Positions 53,615 to 62,754 of a stretch of DNA of 64,000 nt are shown here, one piece after another; position 1 is the first letter of the stretch, and every line of letters starts with the position of its first letter. The position numbers and the translations under genes are program-made. The stretch comes from Flavobacterium sp. UBA7680. GTDB taxonomy: Bacteria > Bacteroidota > Bacteroidia > Flavobacteriales > Flavobacteriaceae. Under the pieces are notes generated by a model that had not been told where the DNA came from, did not search any database, and saw only the letters and a list, made by a program, of their open reading frames with translations. Where the stretch lies: contig NZ_DLHA01000045.1 of NCBI RefSeq assembly GCF_002482975.1, forward strand, positions 1 through 64,000. The letters run 5' to 3'.

Positions 53615-54526
53615 ATGAAAAAACTCATAATCGCAGCCGGAACAGGTTTTCTCGGACAAGTTTTAATCAATCATTTCAAAGATAAATTTGAAGAAATTGT
53701 AATTCTAACCCGAGGAAAATCTCAAACAATTAACGGAATTAAATATGTAAACTGGAATGCCAGAACTTTTTCTGGCTGGGAAAAGGAATTGGAGAGTGCG
53801 ACGGTTTTAATTAATCTCGCTGGAAAATCTGTTGATTGTCGTTATACCAAAGAGAATAAAAAAGAAATTCTTTGGTCTAGAATTGAAAGTACCAAGATTT
53901 TAAACAAAGCGGTTTTGAATTGTAAAAATCCACCGAAACATTGGCTGAATTCATCAACGGCAACTATTTATCGTTTTTCTTTAGACAAACAAATGGATGA
54001 AGTTAACGGTGAAATTGGAAATGATTTTTCTATAAATGTGGCACTTTCATGGGAAAAAGCATTTTTTAAAACCGAAACTTCAAATACGTTAAAAACGGCT
54101 TTGCGGACTTCTATTGTTTTAGGAAAAAATGGAGGCGCTTTAATTCCGTTGAAGACTTTGGCTAAAATTGGTTTTGGAGGAAAACAAGGAAACGGAAATC
54201 AGTTTATAAGCTGGATTCACGAAGAAGATTTTGCAAATGCGGTTGATTTTATTATTGAAAAAGAAATTACCGGAGTTATAAATGTGGTTTCTCCAGAACC
54301 TATTCGTAATGCTGATTTTATGCAGAAACTTCGAAAAGCTGTTGGTTTTCCTTTTGGAATTCCGCTTAACAAATTCTTTCTAGAAATTGGAGCATTTTTT
54401 ATTCGAACAGAAACAGAACTGGTTTTGAAAAGTCGAAATGTGATTCCGAAAAAGCTTTTGCAAAATGGATTTCAATTTAAGTTTGGAGATATTGATAATG
54501 CTTTTAAAACTTTATTAAAGAAATGA
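53615..54526 (+). CDS. TIGR01777 family epimerase-like oxidoreductase
   Basis: The 303-residue protein begins with a Rossmann loop (MKKLIIAAGTGFLGQVLINHF) and contains LINLAGKSVDCRYTKENKKEI and LRTSIVLGKNGGALIPLKTL, the signature segments of the TIGR01777 subgroup of NAD(P)-binding short-chain dehydrogenases. Substrate unknown. An in-frame GTG at 53585 lies inside the dispersed repeat and is not used. It overlaps the next gene by four bases (ATGA). Confidence 0.88.
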   Translation: MKKLIIAAGTGFLGQVLINHFKDKFEEIVILTRGKSQTINGIKYVNWNARTFSGWEKELESATVLINLAGKSVDCRYTKENKKEILWSRIESTKILNKAVLNCKNPPKHWLNSSTATIYRFSLDKQMDEVNGEIGNDFSINVALSWEKAFFKTETSNTLKTALRTSIVLGKNGGALIPLKTLAKIGFGGKQGNGNQFISWIHEEDFANAVDFIIEKEITGVINVVSPEPIRNADFMQKLRKAVGFPFGIPLNKFFLEIGAFFIRTETELVLKSRNVIPKKLLQNGFQFKFGDIDNAFKTLLKK

Positions 54527-54915
54527 ATTGGACCTTTACAGGTAGACATTGGACTTTCACACTACTATGCGGACCATTTATTTTTGCATTAATAAATGGT
54601 TTTAATACCAATTGGAGTCCAAACAATTATCTTGATTTTTTTCAATTATATCCATTTACAATATTCATCGGACTTCTCTTTTCCCTGCCAACTTATTCTT
54701 TTTATATCGTTCTTTTTACCTTTTTTAAAAACAAAAAGATAAAAACGATTAATGAAAAAGCAGCTCTAATTATCATTGTAATAATTGGAATTTTTATAAC
54801 AACATCACTTATAAATGGGACTGTATGGCTTGACCTTGCCATATCTTATTCAATCTCATCAATTATAACAGGGTTATTTTTTACACAATATTTTAAAGAT
54901 CACGAAGAATCATGA
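54523..54915 (+). CDS. Small membrane protein of unknown function
   Basis: The 130-residue product has four hydrophobic segments (about 10-25, 42-65, 80-96 and 103-122) and no recognisable domain. It overlaps both neighbours by ATGA, so it is translationally coupled to the TIGR01777 oxidoreductase and the SRPBCC protein. Confidence 0.65.
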   Translation: MNWTFTGRHWTFTLLCGPFIFALINGFNTNWSPNNYLDFFQLYPFTIFIGLLFSLPTYSFYIVLFTFFKNKKIKTINEKAALIIIVIIGIFITTSLINGTVWLDLAISYSISSIITGLFFTQYFKDHEES

Positions 54916-55367
54916 CAACAATACACCTCACAACAAAAATAAAAGCGTCAAAACAAATCGTTTTTGACGCCTCAAGAAATATCGATATTCATCAGCAATC
55001 TGCAAGTCCTACAAAAGAAAAAGCAATTGCCGGAGTGACATCTGGATTAATAAATTTAAACGAAACAGTAACTTGGCGAGGCAAACACTTCGGGGTTTAT
55101 CTCACACACAAAACCCGAATTCCTGTAATGGATTTCTACGATTATTTTGTGGATGAAATGGAAGAAGGAAAATTTAAATCTTTCAGGCATGAACATATTT
55201 TTGAGGAACAAAATGGCGTAACAATCATGAAAGATGTATTACAATATGAAACTCCGTTCGGGATATTTGGAGAACTTTTCGATATTCTATTTTTAGAAAA
55301 GCATCTTACTAATTTTCTTTTGGAAAGAAATAAGGTTTTAAAAGAAGTATCTGAAAAACTTAGTTAA
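54912..55367 (+). CDS. SRPBCC family protein
   Basis: The 151-residue protein has the START-like ligand-binding pattern: TKIKASKQIVFDASRNIDIH, ITVTWRGKHFGV-type central strands, FKSFRHEHIFEEQNGVTIMKDVLQYETPFG and a long C-terminal helix with LERNKVLKEV. Such proteins bind hydrophobic ligands. It is coupled to a TIGR01777 oxidoreductase and a membrane protein, a combination seen in other bacteria with SRPBCC and TIGR01777 genes together. Confidence 0.82.
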   Translation: MTTIHLTTKIKASKQIVFDASRNIDIHQQSASPTKEKAIAGVTSGLINLNETVTWRGKHFGVYLTHKTRIPVMDFYDYFVDEMEEGKFKSFRHEHIFEEQNGVTIMKDVLQYETPFGIFGELFDILFLEKHLTNFLLERNKVLKEVSEKLS

Positions 55368-55436
55368 TATAATTTTCTTACTTTTATAAGTAATTCATTT
55401 CTGAATGATTCAGATAAATTAATCAAAAACATACTT

Positions 55437-55832
55437 ATGAAATTAAAAACAATATTAACTGTACTTCTTTTTACTATTTCTTTTATTGGTTTTTCGCAAA
55501 GCAATTGTAAAACTTTAAAAGGCTGCGAACGTAAATTATGTGAGTTAAATACAAAATTAACTGCTGCTAAAAAAGCTGGAAATCAAAACCAGATTAAAGG
55601 AGTTGAAGATGCTATCGCGCAGACCAAGAAAAACTGTACCACAAAAACAGTCAATAAAGATCTGGACAAAAAGGTAAAAAAGAAACAGCAAAAAGTCAAC
55701 GAAAGAACTGCCGATTTGAACGAAGCTATTAAAGACAAAGAAAGCAAAGAAAAAATCGACAAAAAAAGAAAAAAACTTGATGAAGCTAAAGCTGATTTGA
55801 ATAAAGCTTTGGCAGAACAAAAAGCGAAATAG
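55437..55832 (+). CDS. Periplasmic DUF1090-like coiled-coil protein
   Basis: The 131-residue protein has a signal peptide (ending GFSQ), a small cysteine-containing head (SNCKTLKGCERKLCELNTKL, with a further KKNCTTK), then a highly charged lysine-rich helix (residues about 65-131) predicted to form a coiled coil. This is the layout of DUF1090 proteins such as YqjC of enteric bacteria, whose role is unclear. Confidence 0.72.
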   Translation: MKLKTILTVLLFTISFIGFSQSNCKTLKGCERKLCELNTKLTAAKKAGNQNQIKGVEDAIAQTKKNCTTKTVNKDLDKKVKKKQQKVNERTADLNEAIKDKESKEKIDKKRKKLDEAKADLNKALAEQKAK

Positions 55833-55889
55833 ATTACTCTAGAATTATTTCACGCAGATTTCGCAGATTTGAGCAGACTAAAAAGATAA

Positions 55890-56024
55890 TTTCAATTGCC
55901 TCCAGCTTTAGCTAGGGGTAAAAATGAGCATCCAATCTGGGCTTTAGCCAAATGATAAAATTTGGCTAAAGCCTCCAATATTTGAGCATATCTCACCTCC
56001 AGCTAAAGCTGGAGGCAATTGAAA
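55890..56024. repeat. Nested inverted repeat around TTTAGCTGGAGG
   Basis: The outer arms are 24-bp perfect (55890-55913 with 56001-56024, starting TTTCAATTGCCTCCAGC). Inside, a 14-bp pair (55940-55953 with 55960-55973, GGCTTTAGCCAAAT) forms a second hairpin. Confidence 0.88.
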
Positions 56025-56328
56025 AATGAATTAAATCAAAATCTATTTTTCAAACTCTACAATTCAAACATAGCCCGCAGTTTCAACCGCGGGAAACGTT
56101 ATGTAAAGAAAGCGCCCCAATGGTTGAAACGATTGGCAATATTCCTAAAGCATTATATTCCTAAATATTTTAAAATGAATTTTCTCGTTTTACAGTTTGC
56201 GTGAGGGATAGAAGCGGATAGCCCACAGCCTGACGAAGGAAGTGCGAGGACTTGGAGCGGATAGCCCGACCCGGAGGGACACGCCCAAATGCTGAAATTC
56301 ATTTATACTGGAGAATATCTTATTTAAT

Positions 56329-56336
56329 TATATTTG
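56329..56336 (+). promoter_or_regulatory. Promoter -7 box (TATATTTG) of the DUF3781 gene
   Basis: A perfect TAnnTTTG match 33 bases before the ATG at 56370. Confidence 0.5.
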
Positions 56337-56369
56337 CGATTTAAATAAACAAGAAAATACATCTGATAA

Positions 56370-56636
56370 ATGAATCTTTTCAAAATTAAAATACTGGAAA
56401 ATATCTGCTATACTGAACTTGTTTATGGCAGAATAAATAAAAAGCTAAAAACAAACTTCACGAAATCTGAGATTGAAGAAATGATTTTTGCAGTTTTAGA
56501 AAAAACGGATGTAAAGTATTATCCGAAAATTGGGAAAAACTTTTATGTTTCCAATACAGAACACAATATTAAAATTACTGTAAATTCAAACACTTACAGA
56601 ATTATTACAGTAGACAGAATTAATAAGAAATTATAA
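56370..56636 (+). CDS. DUF3781 protein
   Basis: The 88-residue protein contains ICYTELVYGRINKKLKTNF, EIEEMIFAVLEKTDVKYY, GKNFYVSN and NTYRIITVDRINK, the characteristic sequence of DUF3781, a small family of unknown function. Its end overlaps the convergent UbiA-like gene by six bases. Own promoter at 56329-56336. Confidence 0.85.
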   Translation: MNLFKIKILENICYTELVYGRINKKLKTNFTKSEIEEMIFAVLEKTDVKYYPKIGKNFYVSNTEHNIKITVNSNTYRIITVDRINKKL

Positions 56637-57437
56637 AAACGCAATCATTAACCACCAAAATATCGGTACACTTTCGACCCAAAAAGAAGTATAATATCGA
56701 GATCGGTTTGTATTAGCAAAAAAGATAAAAAACATTAAAGTCACAACCATAATGAGATTAATGATAAGATCGTGAACTGTAAAAGTTAAAATTCCTAAAA
56801 CCCAAAACGGAACCAAAAGTAAAAACCCTAAAATCTTTGTTCTTTTTACGCCAATCGTCTGCGGAACGGTTTGCAAATGCGGATCATCATTAGCTAAATC
56901 CAGAATTTCGAAAACTAAAATCAGAACAAAAACCAATACAAAACGCTGGATACATTTTACAAAAAAGTTGGCTGTAAACTGAATTTCGGCATTTATATAG
57001 GGTAAAACCAAAGTCGCTCCTACCCAGCAAAGTGCTACAATATAAATTTTTACTCCTGCCCAGTTTCGGGCATTTTTTCTGTTTGGGAAAAACGGTAAAG
57101 TATAAAGCGCCGTTATGGCAAAAATTACTACGGAAATAATTTGGGTGATTCGCTTTAAATGGAAAAAATAGTAGCCGACTAAAATCACCGAAATGAAACT
57201 TAAAACAGCGATAATTTTTAATTGAATGCCAACCGGTTTTCTTTTCACCCGAACTAAAGCATCATATTTTACAAAATTATATCCTACAATTGTTCCAAAA
57301 AAAACAAACAATGCCATGGGTTCATCATACTGAATATGAAAGAAATGAAAAGTAATACGAACCAAAGCATAACACGATAAAGCCACGTGAATACTGCTGT
57401 TTAAATAAAAATCTAATATTTGTTTTAGAAGTTTCAT
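56631..57437 (-). CDS. UbiA-like polytopic membrane protein
   Basis: The 268-residue protein has about eight or nine hydrophobic segments. The order and an aspartate pair in LVFEILDLANDDPHL recall the second aspartate motif of UbiA-type prenyltransferases, but the first motif (around NFVKYDALVR) is degenerate, so activity as a prenyltransferase is doubtful. It converges with the DUF3781 gene and diverges from gcvP. Confidence 0.55.
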   Translation of the reverse strand: MKLLKQILDFYLNSSIHVALSCYALVRITFHFFHIQYDEPMALFVFFGTIVGYNFVKYDALVRVKRKPVGIQLKIIAVLSFISVILVGYYFFHLKRITQIISVVIFAITALYTLPFFPNRKNARNWAGVKIYIVALCWVGATLVLPYINAEIQFTANFFVKCIQRFVLVFVLILVFEILDLANDDPHLQTVPQTIGVKRTKILGFLLLVPFWVLGILTFTVHDLIINLIMVVTLMFFIFFANTNRSRYYTSFWVESVPIFWWLMIAFL

Positions 57438-57615
57438 GCCTCAAATCTAATCAATTGGTAACAAATCAACTCTTTAGTTATAAATTTGATAAAAATTGAA
57501 GTTAAAAATACCCATTAAATTATTAATAATACTTAATTTTGCGCCACAAAAAAACAACACATTTACTATAAAATGTAATAAACCTTGTGAAATCGTATAA
57601 AAACACTCGGCAAAT

Positions 57616-57623
57616 TACTTTTG
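57616..57623 (+). promoter_or_regulatory. Promoter -7 box (TACTTTTG) of gcvP
   Basis: A perfect TAnnTTTG match 25 bases before the gcvP ATG. Another match (TAATTTTG) occurs at 57535-57542 and may be an alternative start point. Confidence 0.5.
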
Positions 57624-57648
57624 ATCTTTAAAAAATAGACTGCTACAG

Positions 57649-60498
57649 ATGAAAACAGATGCTTTTGCTTTAAGACACATTGGTCCAAGAGAAACAGATC
57701 TTCAACACATGTTACAAACCATTGGTGTTGACTCGATCGAACAACTTGTTTACGAAACCCTTCCGGACGATATTCGTTTAAAAGCGCCTTTGAATTTAGA
57801 TCCTGCAATGACGGAATACGCATTTGCAAATCATATTCAGGAATTAGGAAAGAAAAATAAAGTATTCAAATCATATATTGGTTTGGGTTATCATCCAACC
57901 ATCGTTCCGGCTCCAATTCAAAGAAATATCTTCGAAAACCCGGGATGGTATACAGCTTATACGCCTTATCAAGCAGAAATTGCTCAAGGTCGTTTGGAAG
58001 CTATCTTAAATTTCCAAACTACTGTTATCGAATTAACAGGAATGGAAATTGCAAACGCTTCTTTATTGGATGAAGGAACTGCTGCTGCAGAAGCTATGGC
58101 TTTATTATTTGATGTTCGTACAAGAGATCAAAAGAAAAACAACACACATAAATTCTTCGTTTCTGAAGAAATTTTACCTCAAACTTTATCTGTACTTCAA
58201 ACACGTTCAACTCCAATTGGAATTGAATTAGTAGTTGGAAACCATGAAACATTTGATTTTTCAACTGAATTTTTTGGAGCTATTTTACAATACCCAGGAA
58301 AATATGGTCAGGTAAACGATTATAGCGCTTTTGTTGCTAAAGCAAAAGAAAATGAAATCAAAGTTGCCTTTGCTGCTGATATTTTATCATTAGCTGCTTT
58401 AACTTCTCCGGGAGAAATGGGAGCTGCGGTTGTGGTTGGAACTTCACAACGTTTTGGTGTACCAATGGGTTATGGCGGACCTCACGCTGCATTTTTTGCA
58501 ACTAAAGACGAATACAAACGTTCAATGCCAGGTCGTATTATTGGAGTTTCTATTGATGTAAATGGAAACCGTGCTTTACGTATGGCTTTAGGAACTCGTG
58601 AGCAGCACATTAAACGTGAAAAAGCGACTTCTAACATCTGTACAGCTCAGGTTTTACTTGCGGTTATGGCAGGAATGTACGCGGTTTACCACGGACCAAA
58701 AGGATTACAATATATTGCAAACAAAGTGCACGCATCGGCGGTTACTACAGCTGAAGCTTTAAATAAATTAGGAGTTTTCCAAACTAACACAGCTTACTTT
58801 GACACTATTTTAGTAAAAGCAGACGCTCAAAAAGTAAAAACTGTTGCAGAGAAAAACGAAGTAAACTTCTTCTATCCTGATGCTGACTCTGTTTCGATTT
58901 CATTAAACGAAACAACTTCAATTGCTGACATCAACCAAATCGTTGCGATTTTTGCTGAGGCTTTAGGAAAAGAAACTTTCACTGTTTCTGAATTAACTGA
59001 AGCTAGCCAATTACCAGCTTCATTAGAAAGAACATCTTCTTTCTTAACGCATGATGTATTCAACAATCATCATTCAGAAAGTCAGATAATGCGTTACATC
59101 AAAAAATTAGAGCGTAAAGATTTATCATTGAATCACTCGATGATTTCATTAGGTTCTTGTACGATGAAATTAAACGCAGCTTCAGAAATGTTGCCTTTGT
59201 CAATGCCAAACTGGAACAGCATTCACCCGTTTGCACCAGTAGAGCAAGCTGAAGGTTATATTACAATGCTTAAAAAATTAGAGCAACAATTAAATGTAAT
59301 TACTGGTTTTGCTGGAACAACATTACAACCAAACTCTGGAGCACAAGGAGAATATGCTGGTTTAATGGCGATTCGTGCTTACCATTTATCAAGAAACGAA
59401 AGTCACCGTAATGTATGTTTAATTCCATCATCGGCTCACGGAACAAATCCTGCTTCTGCAGCGATGGCTGGAATGAAAATTATCGTTACTAAAACTACTC
59501 CGGAAGGAAACATTGACGTAGAAGATTTAAGAGAAAAAGCGATTGAACATAAAGATGATTTATCTTGTTTAATGGTAACGTATCCATCTACTCATGGAGT
59601 TTTCGAATCTTCAATTATTGAAATCACAAAATTAATCCACGATAACGGCGGATTAGTATATATGGATGGTGCAAATATGAACGCGCAAGTTGGATTAACA
59701 AATCCCGCTACAATTGGCGCTGACGTTTGTCACTTGAACTTACACAAAACATTCGCTATTCCTCACGGTGGTGGTGGACCTGGAGTTGGACCAATTTGTG
59801 TGAACGAAAAATTAGTTCCATTCTTGCCAACAAACCCAATCTTAAAAGTAGGAGGCGAACAAGCTATTACAGCTATTTCATCTGCACCTTACGGATCTGC
59901 TTTAGTATGTTTAATTTCTTACGGTTACATCACTATGATGGGAGCTGAAGGATTAAAAAGCGCTACAGAACACGCTATTTTGAATGCAAACTACATGAAA
60001 TCTCGTTTCGAAGGTCACTATCCAATTCTTTATACTGGAGAATGTGGAAGAGCGGCGCACGAAATGATTTTAGATTGTCGTTCATTTAAAGAAAACGGAA
60101 TTGAAGTTGGTGATATCGCAAAACGTTTAATGGATTATGGTTTCCACGCTCCTACGGTTTCTTTCCCTGTAGCTGGAACTTTAATGATCGAACCAACAGA
60201 ATCTGAAGATTTAGCAGAATTAGATCGTTTTTGTGATGCGCTTATCTCAATCAGAAAAGAGATTGAAGCTGCAACTGCCGATGATAAAAACAACGTATTG
60301 AAAAATGCACCGCATACATTGGCAATGTTAACTACAGATTCTTGGGATTTCCCTTATACTAGAGAAAAAGCAGCTTATCCGTTGGATTATATCGCTGACA
60401 ATAAATTCTGGCCATCTGTTCGTCGTGTAGATGATGCATACGGTGACAGAAACTTAGTTTGCAGCTGTGCTCCTATCGAAGCTTACATGGAAAACTAA
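57649..60498 (+). CDS. gcvP: Glycine dehydrogenase (decarboxylating), P protein
   Basis: The 949-residue product is the fused alpha-beta form of the glycine cleavage P protein. The N-terminal half begins with FALRHIGPRETDLQHML. The C-terminal half has the PLP-binding lysine (Lys700) in HLNLHKTFAIPHGGGGPGVG, preceded by SSAHGTNPASAAMAGMK. It decarboxylates glycine and passes the aminomethyl group to the H protein. No other gcv gene is nearby. A terminator and a long inverted repeat follow. Confidence 0.98.
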   Translation: MKTDAFALRHIGPRETDLQHMLQTIGVDSIEQLVYETLPDDIRLKAPLNLDPAMTEYAFANHIQELGKKNKVFKSYIGLGYHPTIVPAPIQRNIFENPGWYTAYTPYQAEIAQGRLEAILNFQTTVIELTGMEIANASLLDEGTAAAEAMALLFDVRTRDQKKNNTHKFFVSEEILPQTLSVLQTRSTPIGIELVVGNHETFDFSTEFFGAILQYPGKYGQVNDYSAFVAKAKENEIKVAFAADILSLAALTSPGEMGAAVVVGTSQRFGVPMGYGGPHAAFFATKDEYKRSMPGRIIGVSIDVNGNRALRMALGTREQHIKREKATSNICTAQVLLAVMAGMYAVYHGPKGLQYIANKVHASAVTTAEALNKLGVFQTNTAYFDTILVKADAQKVKTVAEKNEVNFFYPDADSVSISLNETTSIADINQIVAIFAEALGKETFTVSELTEASQLPASLERTSSFLTHDVFNNHHSESQIMRYIKKLERKDLSLNHSMISLGSCTMKLNAASEMLPLSMPNWNSIHPFAPVEQAEGYITMLKKLEQQLNVITGFAGTTLQPNSGAQGEYAGLMAIRAYHLSRNESHRNVCLIPSSAHGTNPASAAMAGMKIIVTKTTPEGNIDVEDLREKAIEHKDDLSCLMVTYPSTHGVFESSIIEITKLIHDNGGLVYMDGANMNAQVGLTNPATIGADVCHLNLHKTFAIPHGGGGPGVGPICVNEKLVPFLPTNPILKVGGEQAITAISSAPYGSALVCLISYGYITMMGAEGLKSATEHAILNANYMKSRFEGHYPILYTGECGRAAHEMILDCRSFKENGIEVGDIAKRLMDYGFHAPTVSFPVAGTLMIEPTESEDLAELDRFCDALISIRKEIEAATADDKNNVLKNAPHTLAMLTTDSWDFPYTREKAAYPLDYIADNKFWPSVRRVDDAYGDRNLVCSCAPIEAYMEN

Positions 60499-60523
60499 GA
60501 AATTATTTTTCTTATAAATATTC

Positions 60524-60556
60524 AAACCCGACAAGTTTTTAAAACCTGTCGGGTTT
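60524..60556 (+). terminator. Terminator of gcvP, CCCGACAAG family
   Basis: AAACCCGACAAGTTTT and AAAACCTGTCGGGTTT pair with one mismatch, followed by TTGTTTTTG. Fourth member of the CCCGACA/TGTCGGG hairpin family in this window. Confidence 0.75.
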
Positions 60557-60558
60557 TG

Positions 60559-60624
60559 TTTTTGTTTCAAGTTTGAGGTTTCAAGTCTAAACAAAAACCT
60601 GAAACCTCAAACTTGAAACAAAAA
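60559..60624. repeat. 25-bp perfect inverted repeat
   Basis: Arms 60559-60583 and 60600-60624 begin TTTTTGTTTCAAGTTTGAGG. Shorter related GAAACCTGAAACTTGAAAC text is found at 34764-34786 between purK and purE. Confidence 0.88.
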
Positions 60625-60816
60625 AAACTTTTCACCACACTTTGACTTCAATCGTTTGAAATCTCGGAAAAATTAAAAAATCATTAGAAAATAACCATTA
60701 TATCATTCAAAAAATAGTTATTTCATAATTATATGCATGCATAGTATTTTTTATGATAGTTATCATGTTTTTATTTATACTTTAGCAGGAAATTTATCGG
60801 ATAATTAAGGGAAAAA

Positions 60817-61875
60817 ATGAAAATAAAAATTATTGGCATTGGGAGTTACATTCCTAATTTAGAAGTAAAAAACACAGATTTTGACAAGCATATTTTTTTG
60901 AATGAAGATGGAACCCCTTTTGGTTACCCGAATGAAGTCGTAATAAAAAAATTTAAAGGTATTACCGGAATTGAAAACCGCCGTTATGCCGAACCTCAAT
61001 ATACCGCATCAGATTTAGCTTTTTTTGCTGCTGAAAAAGCAATTGCAAATGCAAAAATCGATGCCGAAACTTTAGACTACATTATTTTTGCCCATAACTT
61101 TGGCGATGTAAAAACCGGAACGCATCAAACTGATATTTTACCAAGTTTAGCGACTCGTGTTAAAAACAAATTAGGCATTAAAAATCCTAAATGTGTGGCT
61201 TACGATATTCTTTTTGGATGTCCGGGCTGGATTGAAGGTGTTCTTCAAGCAAACGCTTTTATCAAATCTGGAATGGCAAAAAGAGTTATGGTAATTGGTG
61301 CAGAAACACTTTCAAGAGTTGTTGACGATCACGATCGTGATTCGATGATTTATTCTGATGGAGCCGGAGTTTCTATTTTAGAAGCTTCTACTGATGAATC
61401 TGGTCTTTTATCTTATGAAAGTGCTACTTATGCTAATGATGAAGCAAATTATCTTTTCTTCGGAAAATCATATAATCCAGATTTAGATCCGGATATTAAA
61501 TACATCAAAATGTACGGTCGTAAAATCTACGAATTTGCTTTAAGCAATGTTCCATTAGCAATGAAAAGCTGTTTGGATCAAAGTGGAATTGCCATCGACG
61601 ATGTGAAAAAAATCCTGATTCATCAGGCAAATGAAAAAATGGACGAAGCGATTATCGAACGTTTCTACAAATTATACGACAAAACTGCTCCTAAAGATAT
61701 TATGCCAATGAGTATTCATGATTTAGGAAACAGCAGTGTTGCAACCGTTCCAACTTTATACGATTTAATTCTACAAGGAAAAATTGAAAATCAAGAAATC
61801 AACAAAGGTGATGTTATCATTTTTGCTTCTGTAGGAGCCGGAATGAATATCAATGCTTTTGTTTATAGACATTAA
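60817..61875 (+). CDS. 3-oxoacyl-ACP synthase III-like enzyme
   Basis: The 352-residue protein has the FabH-type catalytic triad: Cys135 in DILFGCPGWIEG, His269 in LIHQANEKMDE and Asn305 in LGNSSVATVP. The N-terminal IIGIGSYIPNLEVKNTDF is also typical. It condenses an acyl-CoA with a malonyl carrier. It is probably not the housekeeping FabH: it is longer than usual and lies apart from other fatty-acid genes. Likely a variant that handles a different starter or acts in another lipid pathway. Confidence 0.88.
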   Translation: MKIKIIGIGSYIPNLEVKNTDFDKHIFLNEDGTPFGYPNEVVIKKFKGITGIENRRYAEPQYTASDLAFFAAEKAIANAKIDAETLDYIIFAHNFGDVKTGTHQTDILPSLATRVKNKLGIKNPKCVAYDILFGCPGWIEGVLQANAFIKSGMAKRVMVIGAETLSRVVDDHDRDSMIYSDGAGVSILEASTDESGLLSYESATYANDEANYLFFGKSYNPDLDPDIKYIKMYGRKIYEFALSNVPLAMKSCLDQSGIAIDDVKKILIHQANEKMDEAIIERFYKLYDKTAPKDIMPMSIHDLGNSSVATVPTLYDLILQGKIENQEINKGDVIIFASVGAGMNINAFVYRH

Positions 61876-61920
61876 ATTTAAAGCTAAATAAATTAAGTTT
61901 TATTTTAAGCTGAAGCATAT

Positions 61921-62066
61921 AATCTCGCAAAGACGCGAAGTCGCAAAGTTTATTAAACCATATAAGTGATATAAGTTCAATTAAGTGAAAACTTAAAATA
62001 TCTTATATCACTTATATGGTTATTTTTTTGATCAAAACTTTGCGACTCCGCGTCTTTGCGAGAGAT
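61921..62066. repeat. Nested long inverted repeat
   Basis: Outer arms of about 31 bases (61921-61951 with 62035-62066, containing CTCGCAAAGACGCG) pair with one mismatch or so. An inner 20-bp pair is perfect (61956-61975 with 62002-62021, AACCATATAAGTGATATAAG). The GC-rich CGCAAAGACGCGAAGTCGC motif differs from the local base composition. Confidence 0.9.
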
Positions 62067-62140
62067 TCGTTTCATTTTTTATAATACTTTATAAATTGAT
62101 TTCCTTCCAATTAAAAAACACAAAAAAGAAGATAACTTTG

Positions 62141-62148
62141 TATATTTG
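62141..62148 (+). promoter_or_regulatory. Promoter -7 box (TATATTTG) of the methyltransferase gene
   Basis: A perfect TAnnTTTG match 51 bases before the ATG at 62200. Confidence 0.5.
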
Positions 62149-62199
62149 CGACCTAATTAAAATCAAGAACGATAGCTTGTTTCGTTCCTCGCAATAACT

Positions 62200-62727
62200 A
62201 TGTACGAAAAAACGTTTCCGAATAAAAGATTCAAACTTACTTTAGAGTTTTTACAAAAGCACGTTAGCACATCAGAAACCATTTTTGATTTTGGCGTTCC
62301 AAATCCGTTTTCTAAAATAATGGAAGAAAATGGATATACTGTAAAAAATACAAAAGGCGAAGATTTAGACAACGATCAAACCGCTTTACAAACAGAAGAT
62401 TATACTGTTTTTACAGCATTTGAAATTTTCGAACATTTACTAAATCCATACACGATTTTAGAAAATGTAAAATGCGATAAATTGCTAATTTCAATTCCGT
62501 TACGTTTATGGTTTTCTCCGGCATATCGCTCAAAAACTGATATGTGGGACAGACATTATCACGAATTTGAAGATTGGCAGTTAGACTGGCTTTTAGAAAA
62601 AACGGGATGGAAAATAACAGATCGTTTGCAATTTACACATCCGGTAAAAAAGTTTGGATTGAGACCCTTATTAAGATATTTCACTCCAAGATATTATCTT
62701 GTTGTTGCGGAGAAAGTTAAGAACTAA
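62200..62727 (+). CDS. Class I SAM-dependent methyltransferase-like protein
   Basis: The 175-residue protein resembles the Methyltransf_11/23 type but has a degenerate motif I (IFDFGVPNPFSK in place of DxGxGxG). The later segments EIFEHLLNPYTILENVK and LLISIPLRLWFS correspond to motifs II-III and IV. It is probably involved in modifying a small molecule or glycan, and a glycosyltransferase gene follows 86 bases downstream. Catalytic activity is uncertain. Confidence 0.68.
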   Translation: MYEKTFPNKRFKLTLEFLQKHVSTSETIFDFGVPNPFSKIMEENGYTVKNTKGEDLDNDQTALQTEDYTVFTAFEIFEHLLNPYTILENVKCDKLLISIPLRLWFSPAYRSKTDMWDRHYHEFEDWQLDWLLEKTGWKITDRLQFTHPVKKFGLRPLLRYFTPRYYLVVAEKVKN

Positions 62728-62754
62728 GATTGCAGATTAACGATTTTGGATTTC

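Larger units (their letters stand above)
55833..56369. other. 537-base intergenic region made of dispersed repeats
   Basis: It contains a nested inverted repeat (55890-56024), a CCCGC/GCGGG block near 56073-56092 and a GC-rich block (56209-56290) with two copies of AAGCGGATAGCCC or GAGCGGATAGCCC. It ends with a TATATTTG promoter box (56329-56336). The last block resembles repeats I recall between genes in other Flavobacterium genomes. The open frame at 56019-56204 lies across these repeats and is not supported. Confidence 0.6.
60499..60816. other. 318-base intergenic region after gcvP
   Basis: It holds the gcvP terminator hairpin (60524-60556), a 25-bp perfect inverted repeat (60559-60624) and about 190 AT-rich bases leading to the ketoacyl synthase gene. 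A near-match to the promoter box (TACTTTAG) lies near 60778. No small gene was recognised. Confidence 0.6.
61876..62199. other. 324-base intergenic region with cruciform and promoter
   Basis: It is dominated by the nested inverted repeat at 61921-62066, followed by an AT-rich stretch with the promoter box of the methyltransferase gene (62141-62148). Otherwise nothing was recognised. Confidence 0.6.

Noticed and set aside
56019..56204. 61-residue open frame on the plus strand
   Set aside because: It starts inside the arm of a perfect inverted repeat and runs through other dispersed repeats; no start signal or family similarity.
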